A stretch of DNA of 64,000 bases from assembly GCF_905475465.1 (NCBI RefSeq), contig NC_062252.1, positions 186,001 to 250,000 on the forward strand, read 5' to 3'. Positions 12,701 through 21,383 of this stretch are shown here, one piece after another. The DNA is from Pieris napi. Taxonomy: Eukaryota > Arthropoda > Insecta > Lepidoptera > Pieridae. A program made the translations under genes and the position numbers. Below the pieces are notes generated by a model. That model was not told the DNA's origin. It saw nothing but the letters and a program-made list of their open reading frames with translations, and ran no database searches. How positions within the stretch are numbered: position 1 is the first letter of the stretch; each line of letters begins with the position of its first letter.

Positions 12701-15700
12701 ACTTATTGGTTTCTTTGGCAGAAAAAGGAAGAGAGATGGTGGAACACGTTGATGCAAGTGGCCGTGCCGTTCTTCATAGCGGGATGTGGCACCATCGGAG
12801 CTGGGTTGGTTCTCGGCAGCGTCAGAGTTAGTATAATATGACTTCTATAATAAGCGAAAATAGGCTGATTTTAAATTATAATGTCTCTTAAGGCCGTAAG
12901 ATTATTTTTCCACAGTACCCGTAAAAGAAATAAAGGGTTTTTATAAACACCCCATAAACGGAGCACATGTTTTATTATATTATATATACTATATTATCAA
13001 TACATTACCACGCTCGGTTGGAAATTTTAAAGTATTAGAAATCGTTATAAGATAACGTTTGTTAACCGCATGCGCAGGTGATTCCCAGTTTAACAACTTG
13101 TGGTTGATAGCATTGTTGTTTTACCTACAGATTTATATGGATAATATAATAAATATGTTGGGTTGGCGAATTAGTTTCGTCACAAAAAAATCCATAATAA
13201 TATAAAGAAATGAAAATAAAATAAAATCCTCTAATGTCCCGAATACAATAAAAAAGTTGCTTTAAGTATTTTTATCATAGCACTACGCTATTTCATTAAA
13301 AATAAAATAGTAAATGACGCATAATGAATATTCTTGAATTTATAGATGACTATCAATTTGAATGTACCACATTCTTTGCAAATAAACGATTTATTATTTA
13401 TTTTTTCAAATTAAAAATAATTTTCAGGAATGGGACGTGTTCGTGGAAGTGTCAGCCATATTTGTTTTAGTACCATCGCTATCGGGATTGAAGGGTGAGT
13501 AAAAATATCATACTTAATCAGCAAGTGAAACAAAAAGTTGATCTGAACTCTCTGGTTTCAATCATAAAGGAGAGATAATAAATTGTATTAAGTACATATT
13601 ATTGCGCTAGTAAAAAGCAATTTTCAGCCAATTTTTGTAGTTATATTCTATAAAAACGATATGTGTTAAGCCCAATAATTTTGCCAAGTTTAAAAATAAT
13701 GCATCTATCAAGCCATTAACAATAATATTATGCTAAATAATACCTAAACGTTATACAAGTGTAAAAAACAGTGTTATCAAAGCAATCAGAAGACATTAGA
13801 GCGATTTTAAAATTATGTCCGCGATAAAAATCTGTCATATACGTCTATTACTTTGTAATTTTCCAGCTAACTGTGGTTATACTAGGTGCACACTTTTATT
13901 AGAATCAAACGTCATCCTTTGTTATATTTATGATTTGATTTTGAGGCCTCAAACCCCAAATGGTCCTATTATTCGTATATGATTAAAGTAACCTCAAGTC
14001 TAACCTAATCCCTAAGTGACTAATTGTCGTCACTTCAGCACCTTATTATTTTCAAAAGCTTTATAATTCGCAATTAATTCTAGGATTGCTAATAAAATGT
14101 TAAATTAAAACAATTATTACTATTACTAGATTTCTTTCGTTTCTGTGTACGCAGCATACACTAGCGGTTAAACAATGAATGATGCTACAGCCTACACGTT
14201 TTTTCTCTAATTTTTAGAAAACAATACGATTATTACTGTGAAAACAAAAAATGTAAGACTAGAGTTATGTAACCATACATTAGTTAAGTTACATATATAT
14301 ATATTTTAGTAAATACTTAGAAGCGTAAACCAAATGTTAGCAATCATCGCAACCCCACTATCCTTAATTTTATGTTAGTTATAAGCTAATATTTTAAACG
14401 ATTAAAACAATTACGATAGCTTCAAACAAAGTGTTTAATTTAACATATATTTGAACATATCTACAATAACCTTCACTAAAATTAACTCTAAGCACATATT
14501 ATTATTAATACTGTAGTGTTAATCGTTTGGGTGATTTTTCACCACGAGTGGAAATTTTATATCATAAATTTAACTGAATTCTTAATATGTATTTACAGAA
14601 TAAAAATATTTATAATACTTTTTGCAGTTACAATTTAACTTTGTTTAACCTTCCAGTTAATTCCTTAATTTACATAAAAATGCCTTAGAAGAGTAACTTG
14701 AAATGCAAAACTGTGGATTTGGTATACCTCCTTATTGTGATCAAGATATTGTTTTGAAAGCGTATATATATGTTTAAATAATCTGACGCCTTTTGTCTGC
14801 GTGCCGATATCAACACACCATGTTCGTAACGAGCGTAGTGTAAACATTGTTTTGTTTTAACTTTCAACCAATTCGTTAAATACTATTCGCAATTCGCATG
14901 ACATATACTAGTTCATAGAATAAATATAGACCGACAACGAAATATAATAAAAATGCTCTTTTCTGGGTAATATTATGCATACGTTCGTCTATTTATATCA
15001 TAGATTGATATCCGAATATGATAGTATTGTGATTATCTGCCACGTGACAAATATACTGAATTGTAAAACACGTTTTGAAATATAAGTTTGATTATTTTCA
15101 ACTATAGTACAGTTTAGTTCTAAAAAATGTCGTACTTGCCATATGCAAATCCGGCTTGTAGGATTCTGTGATAATATTTGATGTTTATTTACTAGTTTTT
15201 ATATAACAGGTAATCTGGACATGTGCCTGGCGTCGCGTCTGTCGACACAGGCTAACTTGGGAAACATGGATTCTCCGAGGGAAGTCATCTCTATGGTCGT
15301 CGGGAACATATCACTCGTACAGGTTGGTAGATCATGTCTCCACAATTTACTTCCTCCTAGTGCAATCCTTAGTGATGCTTAAGAGCTATATTGTTGCCCC
15401 TAAGTCTATATTAAAAAGCCAGTCCAGAGTATCACTATTCCTATACTATCTTTCAGAAATTGTGGGGTGTGGTGACTGCAATTATTGCTATTAACGTTAT
15501 TATTTCATTTGGTGAAATTCAGCTGTGTTTTAAAACATACAGTAGAACAACACCTTAATAAGACCTTGAATTGTACTTTTAGTAATAACAATTTATCATT
15601 CATACGAATAGATTACGTTAATGAGTATTCTATCTGGTTTTAGAATGTTATAACTTTAAACATAATATTTTTGCAAATTTCAGGTTCAAGCAATAGTAGC

Positions 15701-18040
15701 AGCGACCGTGGTCTCACTGTTCGCGATTGTAGTCAACACAATCACCGATCGGGAACTGAACGGAAACTATGTTCTTCTCATCATTTCTTCAGCTATCTTC
15801 ACTGCAACTACTACATGTTTTGTGTTGGGTAAGGAATCATTTTGTTAAATCAATGATATAAGGTCGATATTTAATTGGAATTTCTATGTTATATTCTGAC
15901 TCATAAATGAGCATTAAGCAAACTAATCAGCTAATTAAATGTTTATTTTTAGATTTCGTGATGGTGATGGTGATCTTTGGCTCTCAAAAGTTCAAAGTTA
16001 ACCCAGACAACGTAGCTACACCGTTAGCGGCCTCTATCGGAGACATCGTCAGCAACTCAGTGCTGGCTGTCACAGCGCAGTATATGTTTGAACAAATAAG
16101 TGAGTATGCTGAGATTTCTTACCTAGTGAATATTCATTAAACCGAAGTCTGTTTTCAATAGTTTTTATGAAAAAGTATAAATGAAGGCAGGTAATCTTAA
16201 TAGTAATTCTTTTAGTTTTATTTATCCTGACACCAAAATATATTCTTAAATATCCGAATTCCTTTTCAGAAAAGTCTTTGTGGCAGCCAATAACGTTGCT
16301 GTGCGTGTACTACTGCCTTCTTCCGGTGTGGGTGTTTATTGTTTGGCGAAACAAATATACCAAGACAGTTCTCACCACCGGGTGGACTCCAGTCATTTCT
16401 GCTCTCTTTATTAGCGGGTTAGTTTCCATGTTGGTGGAATCGTGTAAAATTTCCCTCGACATTGATCAAAAGTATATAAAGTTTATAGCTTCTGTGTTGT
16501 CTGGAAGAAACTGCTTTTACGTACATGTTAATGATGACCACATTAACATCCATTGTTTGTTATTTGTGTTCTTGTTTGTTATTTCAATACTTATTATTAT
16601 TAATAAACATTCAAACGAAATTGAATAAAGGTTTATTCAAAGCCGACCTTTAGTGCAAACTGTGACTGGTCATATTCTATATTAGATATATGTATGTGTA
16701 TATCTAATATTAGTACATATGTACTATTATTTTAGTAAAAGAATATTTATTTCCACAGTATCGGAGGCATTGTTCTGGACCAGGCAGTAGACAGGTACCC
16801 GGCGTATGAGGTATTCCAACCAATCGTCAACGGCATCGGTGGTAACTTGGTGTGTGTGCAATCCTCTCGTCTGGCAACACATCTACACCAGACAGCAATA
16901 CCAGGAGTACTCCCGGAGAACACGAGGATTATCGAGTGGCCTTGGAAGACATTGTTCTTTGGAAGTAAGTTAAATAACACTTACCCGTACGATATATATA
17001 TATATTCATATTAATTACTCTCTCGATTGATATAATGATTTCATACTCATTATATTAATCCAGATTCCGGATACTCAAAATGTTCTCTTATTTAAAATAA
17101 AATCTTATAAGGTTTTGTTAAGACTTAACTAACCAGAGCAGTGTTGTCTTCAGCCTGTGACTCTCATCGCTGAGGTAGTGTGTTCGATCCCCGGCTGTGT
17201 ACCAATGGACTTTCTTTCTATGTACATTAACTCGAACATTGAAGGAAAAAATTGTGAGGAAACCGGCTTGCCTTAGACCCAAAAAGTCGACGGCGTGTGT
17301 CAGGCACAGGAGGCCTGCACTTGTCTATTAGATTGACAAATTATCATGAAATAAATTCAGAAATCTGAGGGCCAAACCTAAAAAGGTGGTAGCGCCACTG
17401 ACTAATGCTATTTTTAACTAACCATTACTAATCAGTCTATACTTTGCAGCACCCGCCGCGAAAGTCGCTCGAATGTTGCTGGTTCTTGCCGTTTGTGGCC
17501 AGATCGTTTTTATGATCGTAGCTGACTTCGTCTACCAGGGATTCGTTACCATTCAAGTGTTCTTTGGCGTCACTTATGTTATGTGCAGCGTAGTACAGGT
17601 GAAATATTTAAAACTTTAAAACTTTACAATAGCATTTTCAATGCAGATTTTATATGAACTTAAAGGCGCTTTGCCACCAACCAAAATACTGCTATTTTTC
17701 TACAATAGTTGCCATTATCCATACAGTCTATTATACACTATATTCTCCATACAGTCTTAGTAAAATAAAATAAATAGATAACATTGAAAGTTCCTCAACT
17801 TCTGGAGCTGGGAATGCCTTAGTTATTTTATTGTTTTTTCAGGTTATGGTGTTGCTATATCTAGCATACATTCTCGTTCATTTTATGTGGCAGAAGAAGA
17901 AAGACCCTGACAACGCAGCTATTCCATATCTGACTGCCCTGGGAGATCTTTTAGGCTCTGTTTTCTTAGGATTAGCATTCGTTATCCTCTCTATATTTGG
18001 CTTACAATATGGTAATAATGTTCCGGGTTCAGGCACCTAA
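6701..18040 (+). CDS. SLC41A1: SLC41A1-like Mg2+ transporter, full spliced CDS (11 exons)
   Basis: Predicted plasma-membrane Mg2+ (possibly Na+-coupled) transporter of solute carrier family 41, related to bacterial MgtE. CDS join: 6701-6791, 10607-10737, 12722-12826, 13428-13494, 15210-15322, 15684-15828, 15953-16099, 16270-16417, 16759-16964, 17450-17598, 17843-18040. It totals 1500 nt, 499 residues plus TAA, against about 513 in human SLC41A1. Every junction is GT-AG and keeps frame. Residues 1-75 are acidic and probably cytosolic; the rest is hydrophobic with two homologous halves. Signatures are PSLSGLKGNLDM (125-136), NPDNVATPLAASIGD (234-248), NGIGGNL (340-346) and DPDNAAIPYLTALGD (455-469). 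The start is the first ATG of an exon, 2 nt after its acceptor, so the true 5' UTR lies upstream and was not located. Family assignment is firm; paralogue A1 versus A2 is less so. Confidence 0.95.
6984..7050 (+). repeat. Short LINE 3'-end fragment
   Basis: 'gtaagcaacgcactcacaag' then 'cctcctcctgcacgtttgcc' followed by a 12-A run matches the shared LINE 3' block with its middle deleted. It lies in intron 1 of the transporter gene. Confidence 0.5.
7513..7850 (-). pseudogene. LINE reverse-transcriptase C-terminal remnant (RTE-like)
   Basis: On the minus strand the protein reads FKTKMAMGWSCN, RRQMDIKDNEWNGPPGKRR, a decayed form of 'KWxWAGHxxRxxDxRWxxxxxEWRPxxGKRxxGRP', the usual end of RTE-type LINEs. 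It finishes in an A-rich tail seen on the plus strand as aaatcaaatcaaaataattt. It sits in intron 1 of the transporter gene and is frameshifted and dead. Confidence 0.65.
8695..8737. repeat. Perfect 20-bp hairpin with 3-nt loop
   Basis: The left arm gtacacggatgaattgtata (8695-8714) and its exact complement at 8718-8737 are separated by TAG. It lies in intron 1, about 640 bp upstream of the alternative first exon. It could be a minimal MITE remnant or a structured RNA; no family assignment. Confidence 0.85.
9381..9447 (+). CDS. SLC41A1: Possible alternative first coding exon of the SLC41A1-like gene (isoform B)
   Basis: An ATG at 9381 opens 22 codons (MGVNIEMAVHKMWRKFNGYT and two more), then one base, then donor GTATGT. 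The phase is 1, the same as exon 1, so it can join exon 2 at 10607 in frame and restore the same aspartate codon. The joint then reads YTIL-DEIGSPDS instead of FTIS-DEIGSPDS. The predicted isoform is 491 residues. No acceptor just upstream is needed if transcription starts locally; a TCATT initiator-like match lies at 9197-9201. Inference from phase, donor and start only; no transcript evidence. Confidence 0.5.
10607..10737 (+). CDS. SLC41A1: SLC41A1-like exon 2
   Basis: Acceptor ttgttttag, donor GTAAGA, entering at phase 1 and leaving at phase 0. It encodes residues 31-74 of the cytosolic N-terminus, beginning DEIGSPDSGYTMASINTNGE and ending PLSG. The segment is acidic and lysine-rich, with several aspartates before the first membrane segment. 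An internal ATG lies in frame but is not favoured as a start. Confidence 0.93.
12722..12826 (+). CDS. SLC41A1: SLC41A1-like exon 3 (first membrane segment)
   Basis: Acceptor ctttggcag, donor GTTAGT, phase 0 to 0, exactly 35 codons (residues 75-109). It encodes KKEERWWNTLMQVAVPFFIA followed by a Gly-rich hydrophobic stretch. This is the basic-to-membrane transition and first transmembrane helix of SLC41 proteins. Confidence 0.95.
13155..13190 (+). repeat. Possible mariner terminal-repeat remnant
   Basis: gttgggttggcgaattagtt followed by tcgtcac resembles the start of mariner-type inverted terminal repeats (ttaggttggc...agttt). I see no second end, so this is a weak call. It lies in intron 3. 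Confidence 0.25.
13428..13494 (+). CDS. SLC41A1: SLC41A1-like exon 4
   Basis: Acceptor attttcag, donor GTGAGT, phase 0 to 1, residues 110-131 plus one base. It encodes EWDVFVEVSAIFVLVPSLSG and then LK. The PSLSGLKG motif at the end is the conserved start of the first MgtE-type half. Confidence 0.95.
15210..15322 (+). CDS. SLC41A1: SLC41A1-like exon 5
   Basis: Acceptor tataacag, donor GTTGGT, phase 1 to 0, residues 132-169. It encodes GNLDMCLASRLSTQANLGNM and on to SLVQ. It matches the strongly conserved SLC41 segment GNLEMTLASRLSTAANIGHM. Confidence 0.95.
15684..15828 (+). CDS. SLC41A1: SLC41A1-like exon 6
   Basis: Acceptor aatttcag, donor GTAAGG, phase 0 to 1, residues 170-217. It encodes VQAIVAATVVSLFAIVVNTI and a second hydrophobic stretch ending CFVL. 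These are two membrane segments with a short polar loop (TDRELNGNY) between them. Confidence 0.95.
15953..16099 (+). CDS. SLC41A1: SLC41A1-like exon 7 (first Pro-Asp-Asn motif)
   Basis: Acceptor atttttag, donor GTGAGT, phase 1 to 1, residues 218-266. It holds KVNPDNVATPLAASIGD (about 232-248), the conserved signature of the first MgtE-like half. In this fold the conserved Asp and Asn positions belong to the cation pathway (family knowledge). Confidence 0.96.
16270..16417 (+). CDS. SLC41A1: SLC41A1-like exon 8
   Basis: Acceptor ccttttcag, donor GTTAGT, phase 1 to 2, residues 267-315. It encodes KSLWQPITLLCVYYCLLPVW and on to TTGWTPVISALFIS, matching the family's LLPVW and GWEPVI motifs. The frame stays open into the following intron as far as 16628, a read-through and not a separate gene. 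Confidence 0.95.
16679..16710. repeat. 12-bp perfect inverted repeat in intron 8
   Basis: atattagatata, an 8-nt loop, then tatatctaatat, ending 48 bp before the exon 9 acceptor. It could form a small hairpin near the branch region; being pure A/T-rich it may also be chance. Confidence 0.5.
16759..16964 (+). CDS. SLC41A1: SLC41A1-like exon 9
   Basis: Acceptor tttccacag, donor GTAAGT, phase 2 to 1, residues 316-384. It encodes GIGGIVLDQAVDRYPAYEVF, then QPIVNGIGGNLVCVQSSRLA and the loop before the second half. NGIGGNLVxVQxSR is the second-half equivalent of the first-half GLKGNL motif. Confidence 0.95.
17136..17413 (+). mobile_element. tRNA-derived SINE with exact 11-bp target duplication, intron 9
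   Basis: The head 'gagcagtgttgtcttcagcc', B box 'gtgttcgatccccggctgtg', body 'gtgtgtcaggcacaggaggcc' and tail 'ggtggtagcgccactga' follow the lepidopteran tRNA-SINE order. The target duplication TTAACTAACCA is exact (17125-17135 and 17414-17424). The element fills more than half of the 485-bp intron and ends 36 bp before exon 10. Confidence 0.9.
17450..17598 (+). CDS. SLC41A1: SLC41A1-like exon 10
   Basis: Acceptor actttgcag, donor GTGAAA, phase 1 to 0, residues 385-434. It encodes TPAAKVARMLLVLAVCGQIV and a second hydrophobic stretch ending CSVVQ. A SINE and its target duplication end only 25 bp before this exon. Confidence 0.95.
17843..18040 (+). CDS. SLC41A1: SLC41A1-like exon 11 (terminal, second Pro-Asp-Asn motif, stop)
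   Basis: Acceptor ttttttcag. It encodes residues 435-499: a membrane helix, HFMWQKKKDPDNAAIPYLTA, LGDLLG, a last membrane helix and the tail NVPGSGT, then TAA at 18038-18040. DPDNxxIPYLTALGDLLG is among the best conserved SLC41 signatures. Confidence 0.96.
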   Translation, partial: VMVLLYLAYILVHFMWQKKKDPDNAAIPYLTALGDLLGSVFLGLAFVILSIFGLQYGNNVPGSGT

Positions 18041-19700
18041 TCCCAAGCGAAGAACGTGTGAAGAATACTTTTTCCGCTGATCATGAAAAAGACCTTGGGA
18101 TATCAGGCTTCTTAATGCTTCGCAATTTAGCTGTCATTTTAGAAAGTATTTTACATTTTGATCTGTAAATTAATATATGATCAGCGAATGCCTTTTTAGA
18201 AGACTAGAATTGTTATGCCAAAGGTTATAACGAAAAGTTTTAACGGATTAGACTTAGATTTGCGTAATTTAAGCTGCTATAGATTGTTTTTTATTTTTAT
18301 ACAAAATCAATTACATAACATCACAGTATTAATATTTATTACAATTGTAGTGCCAATTATTTGTGGTTTTAGTAAATGTTAACAACTATGTCACACAAAT
18401 TCGTGTTCGGAACGTTTTAGTGATATCTGTGATAAGTTCCAATTATGTGATCGTAACCAAAACAAATTTTAGCCTCGCTGACTTTGTTCTGGGTGGACGA
18501 AATGGATTTCAATAAATTTAACGAATTTTACTGTCTCTCTTTTATGTATTCGCCTCCTTATCTCTTTATTCTTCCTTGGACTTCAGAAAATAAATATCTT
18601 TTGGAGTGAACGGATATAAATATCACTGGACATCTTCCATGTATTATAAACATTCCATTATGCCATCGTGCTTTGTTCTTATATGTGTTACAACTAACCA
18701 TGAATTAATATAGCTACTTGTAATCCGTTTTTGTTACTAAAAATCTTCCATATCTTAGATTTCATCTCCATCGTTAACACCGTTTTCAGCGTTAGTTGTT
18801 CGAGTTAGTTTTAGTTTAGACGAATCAGTACAATAAAGCAATTGATAGTATTAAGAAATTTAAGATAATGCCGTCAATATACCGTATTCGATTAGCCATA
18901 CTGTAGTGTGCGTATGTGTGAACCAATTATTGAGAGTAAAAATTGTAGATATAATATTTTGTTTAACGATCTTAGTGCCTGACTTGCCAACAGTTTTAAG
19001 ATATTTTACTAGTGGGTTTTACAAGTTTAAATAAAATTGTCTCGACACCATGACGTATCTGATCCAGTGAATAAAGATTGTTGGTGACAGCAAATAGCTG
19101 ATTCTAATATCAACTAAAAATGCAGCAGTATCAGATAAGTTCGTGGCATTAATTAGATTAAAAAGTAATGAGTGAGTTTTAAATGTAATTCTTATGATTT
19201 TAAGCATTTTTAGGTATATAATATGCATATCTACGATTTTTATTCTCATCATGAATTGCGACAATATTGTAAGATCTCTGAATTCAACATTATTATAACC
19301 CGTTTGTTTCGAGCTACCTCTAAATAGTTACTATTAACAAAATTTGTTGGAAGAATAGATTTAAGATTTCAAGAATATCTGATTTAAAACATGCAGGTAG
19401 ATTAGAAATTTTGTCAAACAGTTGTACTGTCAATAAAGTCACAAACGTGACGGGGATATAATGTTAAGCTATATTTTTGAATGAATGATGTGATATACGA
19501 GATTTTAACATGTATATAGTTATAATTGTTATATAGTTTGTAGGAAAACGTCGCTAGCACATCACTTATGAAATAGAAAACCGTTGAATTCTGAAAATTT
19601 AATATGAAGCGGATTTTAGTTTAAGACATCAGTAAAAGATATTGTTTCGTGTACAAATTTGTTTTAAAATAAATATGTTCAATTATCTTGTTTTTTTATA
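18041..19700 (+). other. 3' untranslated region of the SLC41A1-like gene (end uncertain)
   Basis: This unique, AT-rich, non-repetitive sequence follows the TAA. Candidate polyadenylation signals AATAAA are at 18511-18516, 18832-18837 and 19432-19437. Several in series suggest alternative 3' ends. The exact cleavage site cannot be set from sequence. Confidence 0.55.
18832..18837 (+). terminator. Candidate poly(A) signal AATAAA
   Basis: Canonical hexamer in the context gtacaataaagcaatt, about 790 nt after the stop codon. A proximal alternative lies at 18511 and a distal one at 19432. Which is used is unknown. Confidence 0.45.
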
Positions 19701-20099
19701 CAAACAACCCTTCAGTTACTTTGCAGATAAATACTACTTATACATCTTTCTTGAACATAGTTCAAAATATATAAAAACATAATGATACTTAATGTCGGAA
19801 AGATCTTTTAACTCAAATTATTTCTCATGTACCGTTGTAAATTTGAAATAACTTCGTGTGCGGGAAGTAATAACATCGATTATGAAAACATTAATCACTC
19901 TATCGAATTGAAATGGCAGCTTCAATTTAACATAATTTATGATTACTGAATGACAAGTAAAAAATTTAACGGCATTATATAACATTATAAACGTATAATG
20001 TAATAACTCACCGTTGTGGTGAATATTCAAGACGGACCTATGTAATTGAAGAATCTAAAGGGAGTTAGGATGAATAACCTTCAAATATTTAATATTGAA

Positions 20100-21040
20100 G
20101 TTCATAAGTGTGTAGTTACGTATTTATTGTAGGTAAATTAAAAACACGTGGCAACCGTGAAAGAAAAGATTTGATTGCTATTGATTTTTCTACATTAAAA
20201 ATGATACTTTAACTATATTGTGTTATCTATTTATTTATTTATTTTCTTCAGTTTTTGGCGCCAACACCATCGAATGTCAAAATATAAAATTTGCATAGAG
20301 CAAATGTTTTCATAATTAAGATAAAGATTTTTAATTTTTAACATTCATAATTTTTGTTCTGAGAGCCGATTTGCCATCTCGGCCGTATTATATTCAAAGA
20401 ATTTTGTGAAGCTTTCTTAACCTAACGTATTTTAGCACGTTCAATGACTTTCAATTATCATAACCTAGGTGAGTCAAATCTACAGTACGTTTTACAATGA
20501 TAAATTTTATTGACTAATGTACTCAAAGATGCCATAGTAAAGGTCATCATCAGTAAAGTTGGTTAGTTATACGCTAACACCTGTTCTTACAAGATCAGCG
20601 TGGATCGTTACGACAACGCGCGTGCGCGGTTCGGTCTCGATCTCCCTGAAAATAACGCATATTATAATTCACTGTGATTTTTCAAAACAGGGTTTTCCTG
20701 AAAAAATATCGAGAGCCTAATACAATTATCCTGCGGCAACGCGACAAGTGTTACACGATCGATATATTTATTGTCTATTCATTATTTTACGATATACCAG
20801 TACAAACAAATTTAGTAAGTTCAATTTTGTTATAATCTATGGGTCTGCTACGTACAATTACTACGCGTGAGGTCTACAAGCTACGGGTTATGAGCTACGC
20901 GTAAAAAAGAAGTAGATTTTCTTCAATAATTATTATATTGGTTTTGTTTTTCGATACACCCAAGGCGATTAATAATAGCGAATGAGTAAATCACAGTGAA
21001 AACTGTTCCAGCTGCTGTTAGCAGCAAGATAGCAGCGATT
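20100..21040. other. Intergenic sequence, no gene seen
   Basis: AT-rich DNA with a (ttta)n-like run near 20229 and a GC-richer patch at 20598-20650 (acaacgcgcgtgcgcggttc). The patch may belong to the promoter island just downstream. No coding exon is supported. Confidence 0.4.
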
Positions 21041-21383
21041 TAGCAGTTGAAGAGGTTAGGGCGAGCGAGAGTCCCAGTCGGTCGCGGTCCGCCGCTCCTC
21101 ACGCTCGTATCGCGCTCGAAGTGCGCAGGCGAATATCGATCGCACTCGAAATGGTTCCCGTATCTAGGTTATCCGGCTAAAATTAAAGGTGCGTTCCCAA
21201 TTCAAGGTTGCAAGCGCCGCCGGCGCAGCGCCGAAATAGCCATTGTGCATGGGAATTCTTTCCATCTCAGAGCAAGTTTTACGGGCGTTTTTCGCGTGTC
21301 GCCAGCAATTATGTAATTGTGGTACCGGTTTGGGGTCCTTTTCAGATCGATAGTGTGTGATTGGGAGTGCCTGTGCCTATAAC
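21041..21383 (+). promoter_or_regulatory. Candidate promoter and untranslated first exon
   Basis: A GC-rich island in AT-rich DNA (gcgagcgagagtcccagtcg and gccgccggcgcagcgccg) ends at CCTATAAC with donor GTAAGAT at 21384. An open frame through it starts only at TTG, and no long ATG frame joins the donor, so it looks like a 5' UTR exon. No partner exon was identified. Confidence 0.35.

Noticed and set aside
15907..16140. Plus-strand ORF of 77 codons
   Set aside because: It is exon 7 of the transporter read with flanking intron; the true exon is 15953-16099.
16747..16980. Minus-strand ORF of 77 codons
   Set aside because: Antisense shadow of transporter exon 9.
21047..21316. Plus-strand ORF of 89 codons in the 21-kb island
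   Set aside because: Begins at TTG and is Arg/Ser-rich only because the DNA is CG-rich; more likely untranslated.
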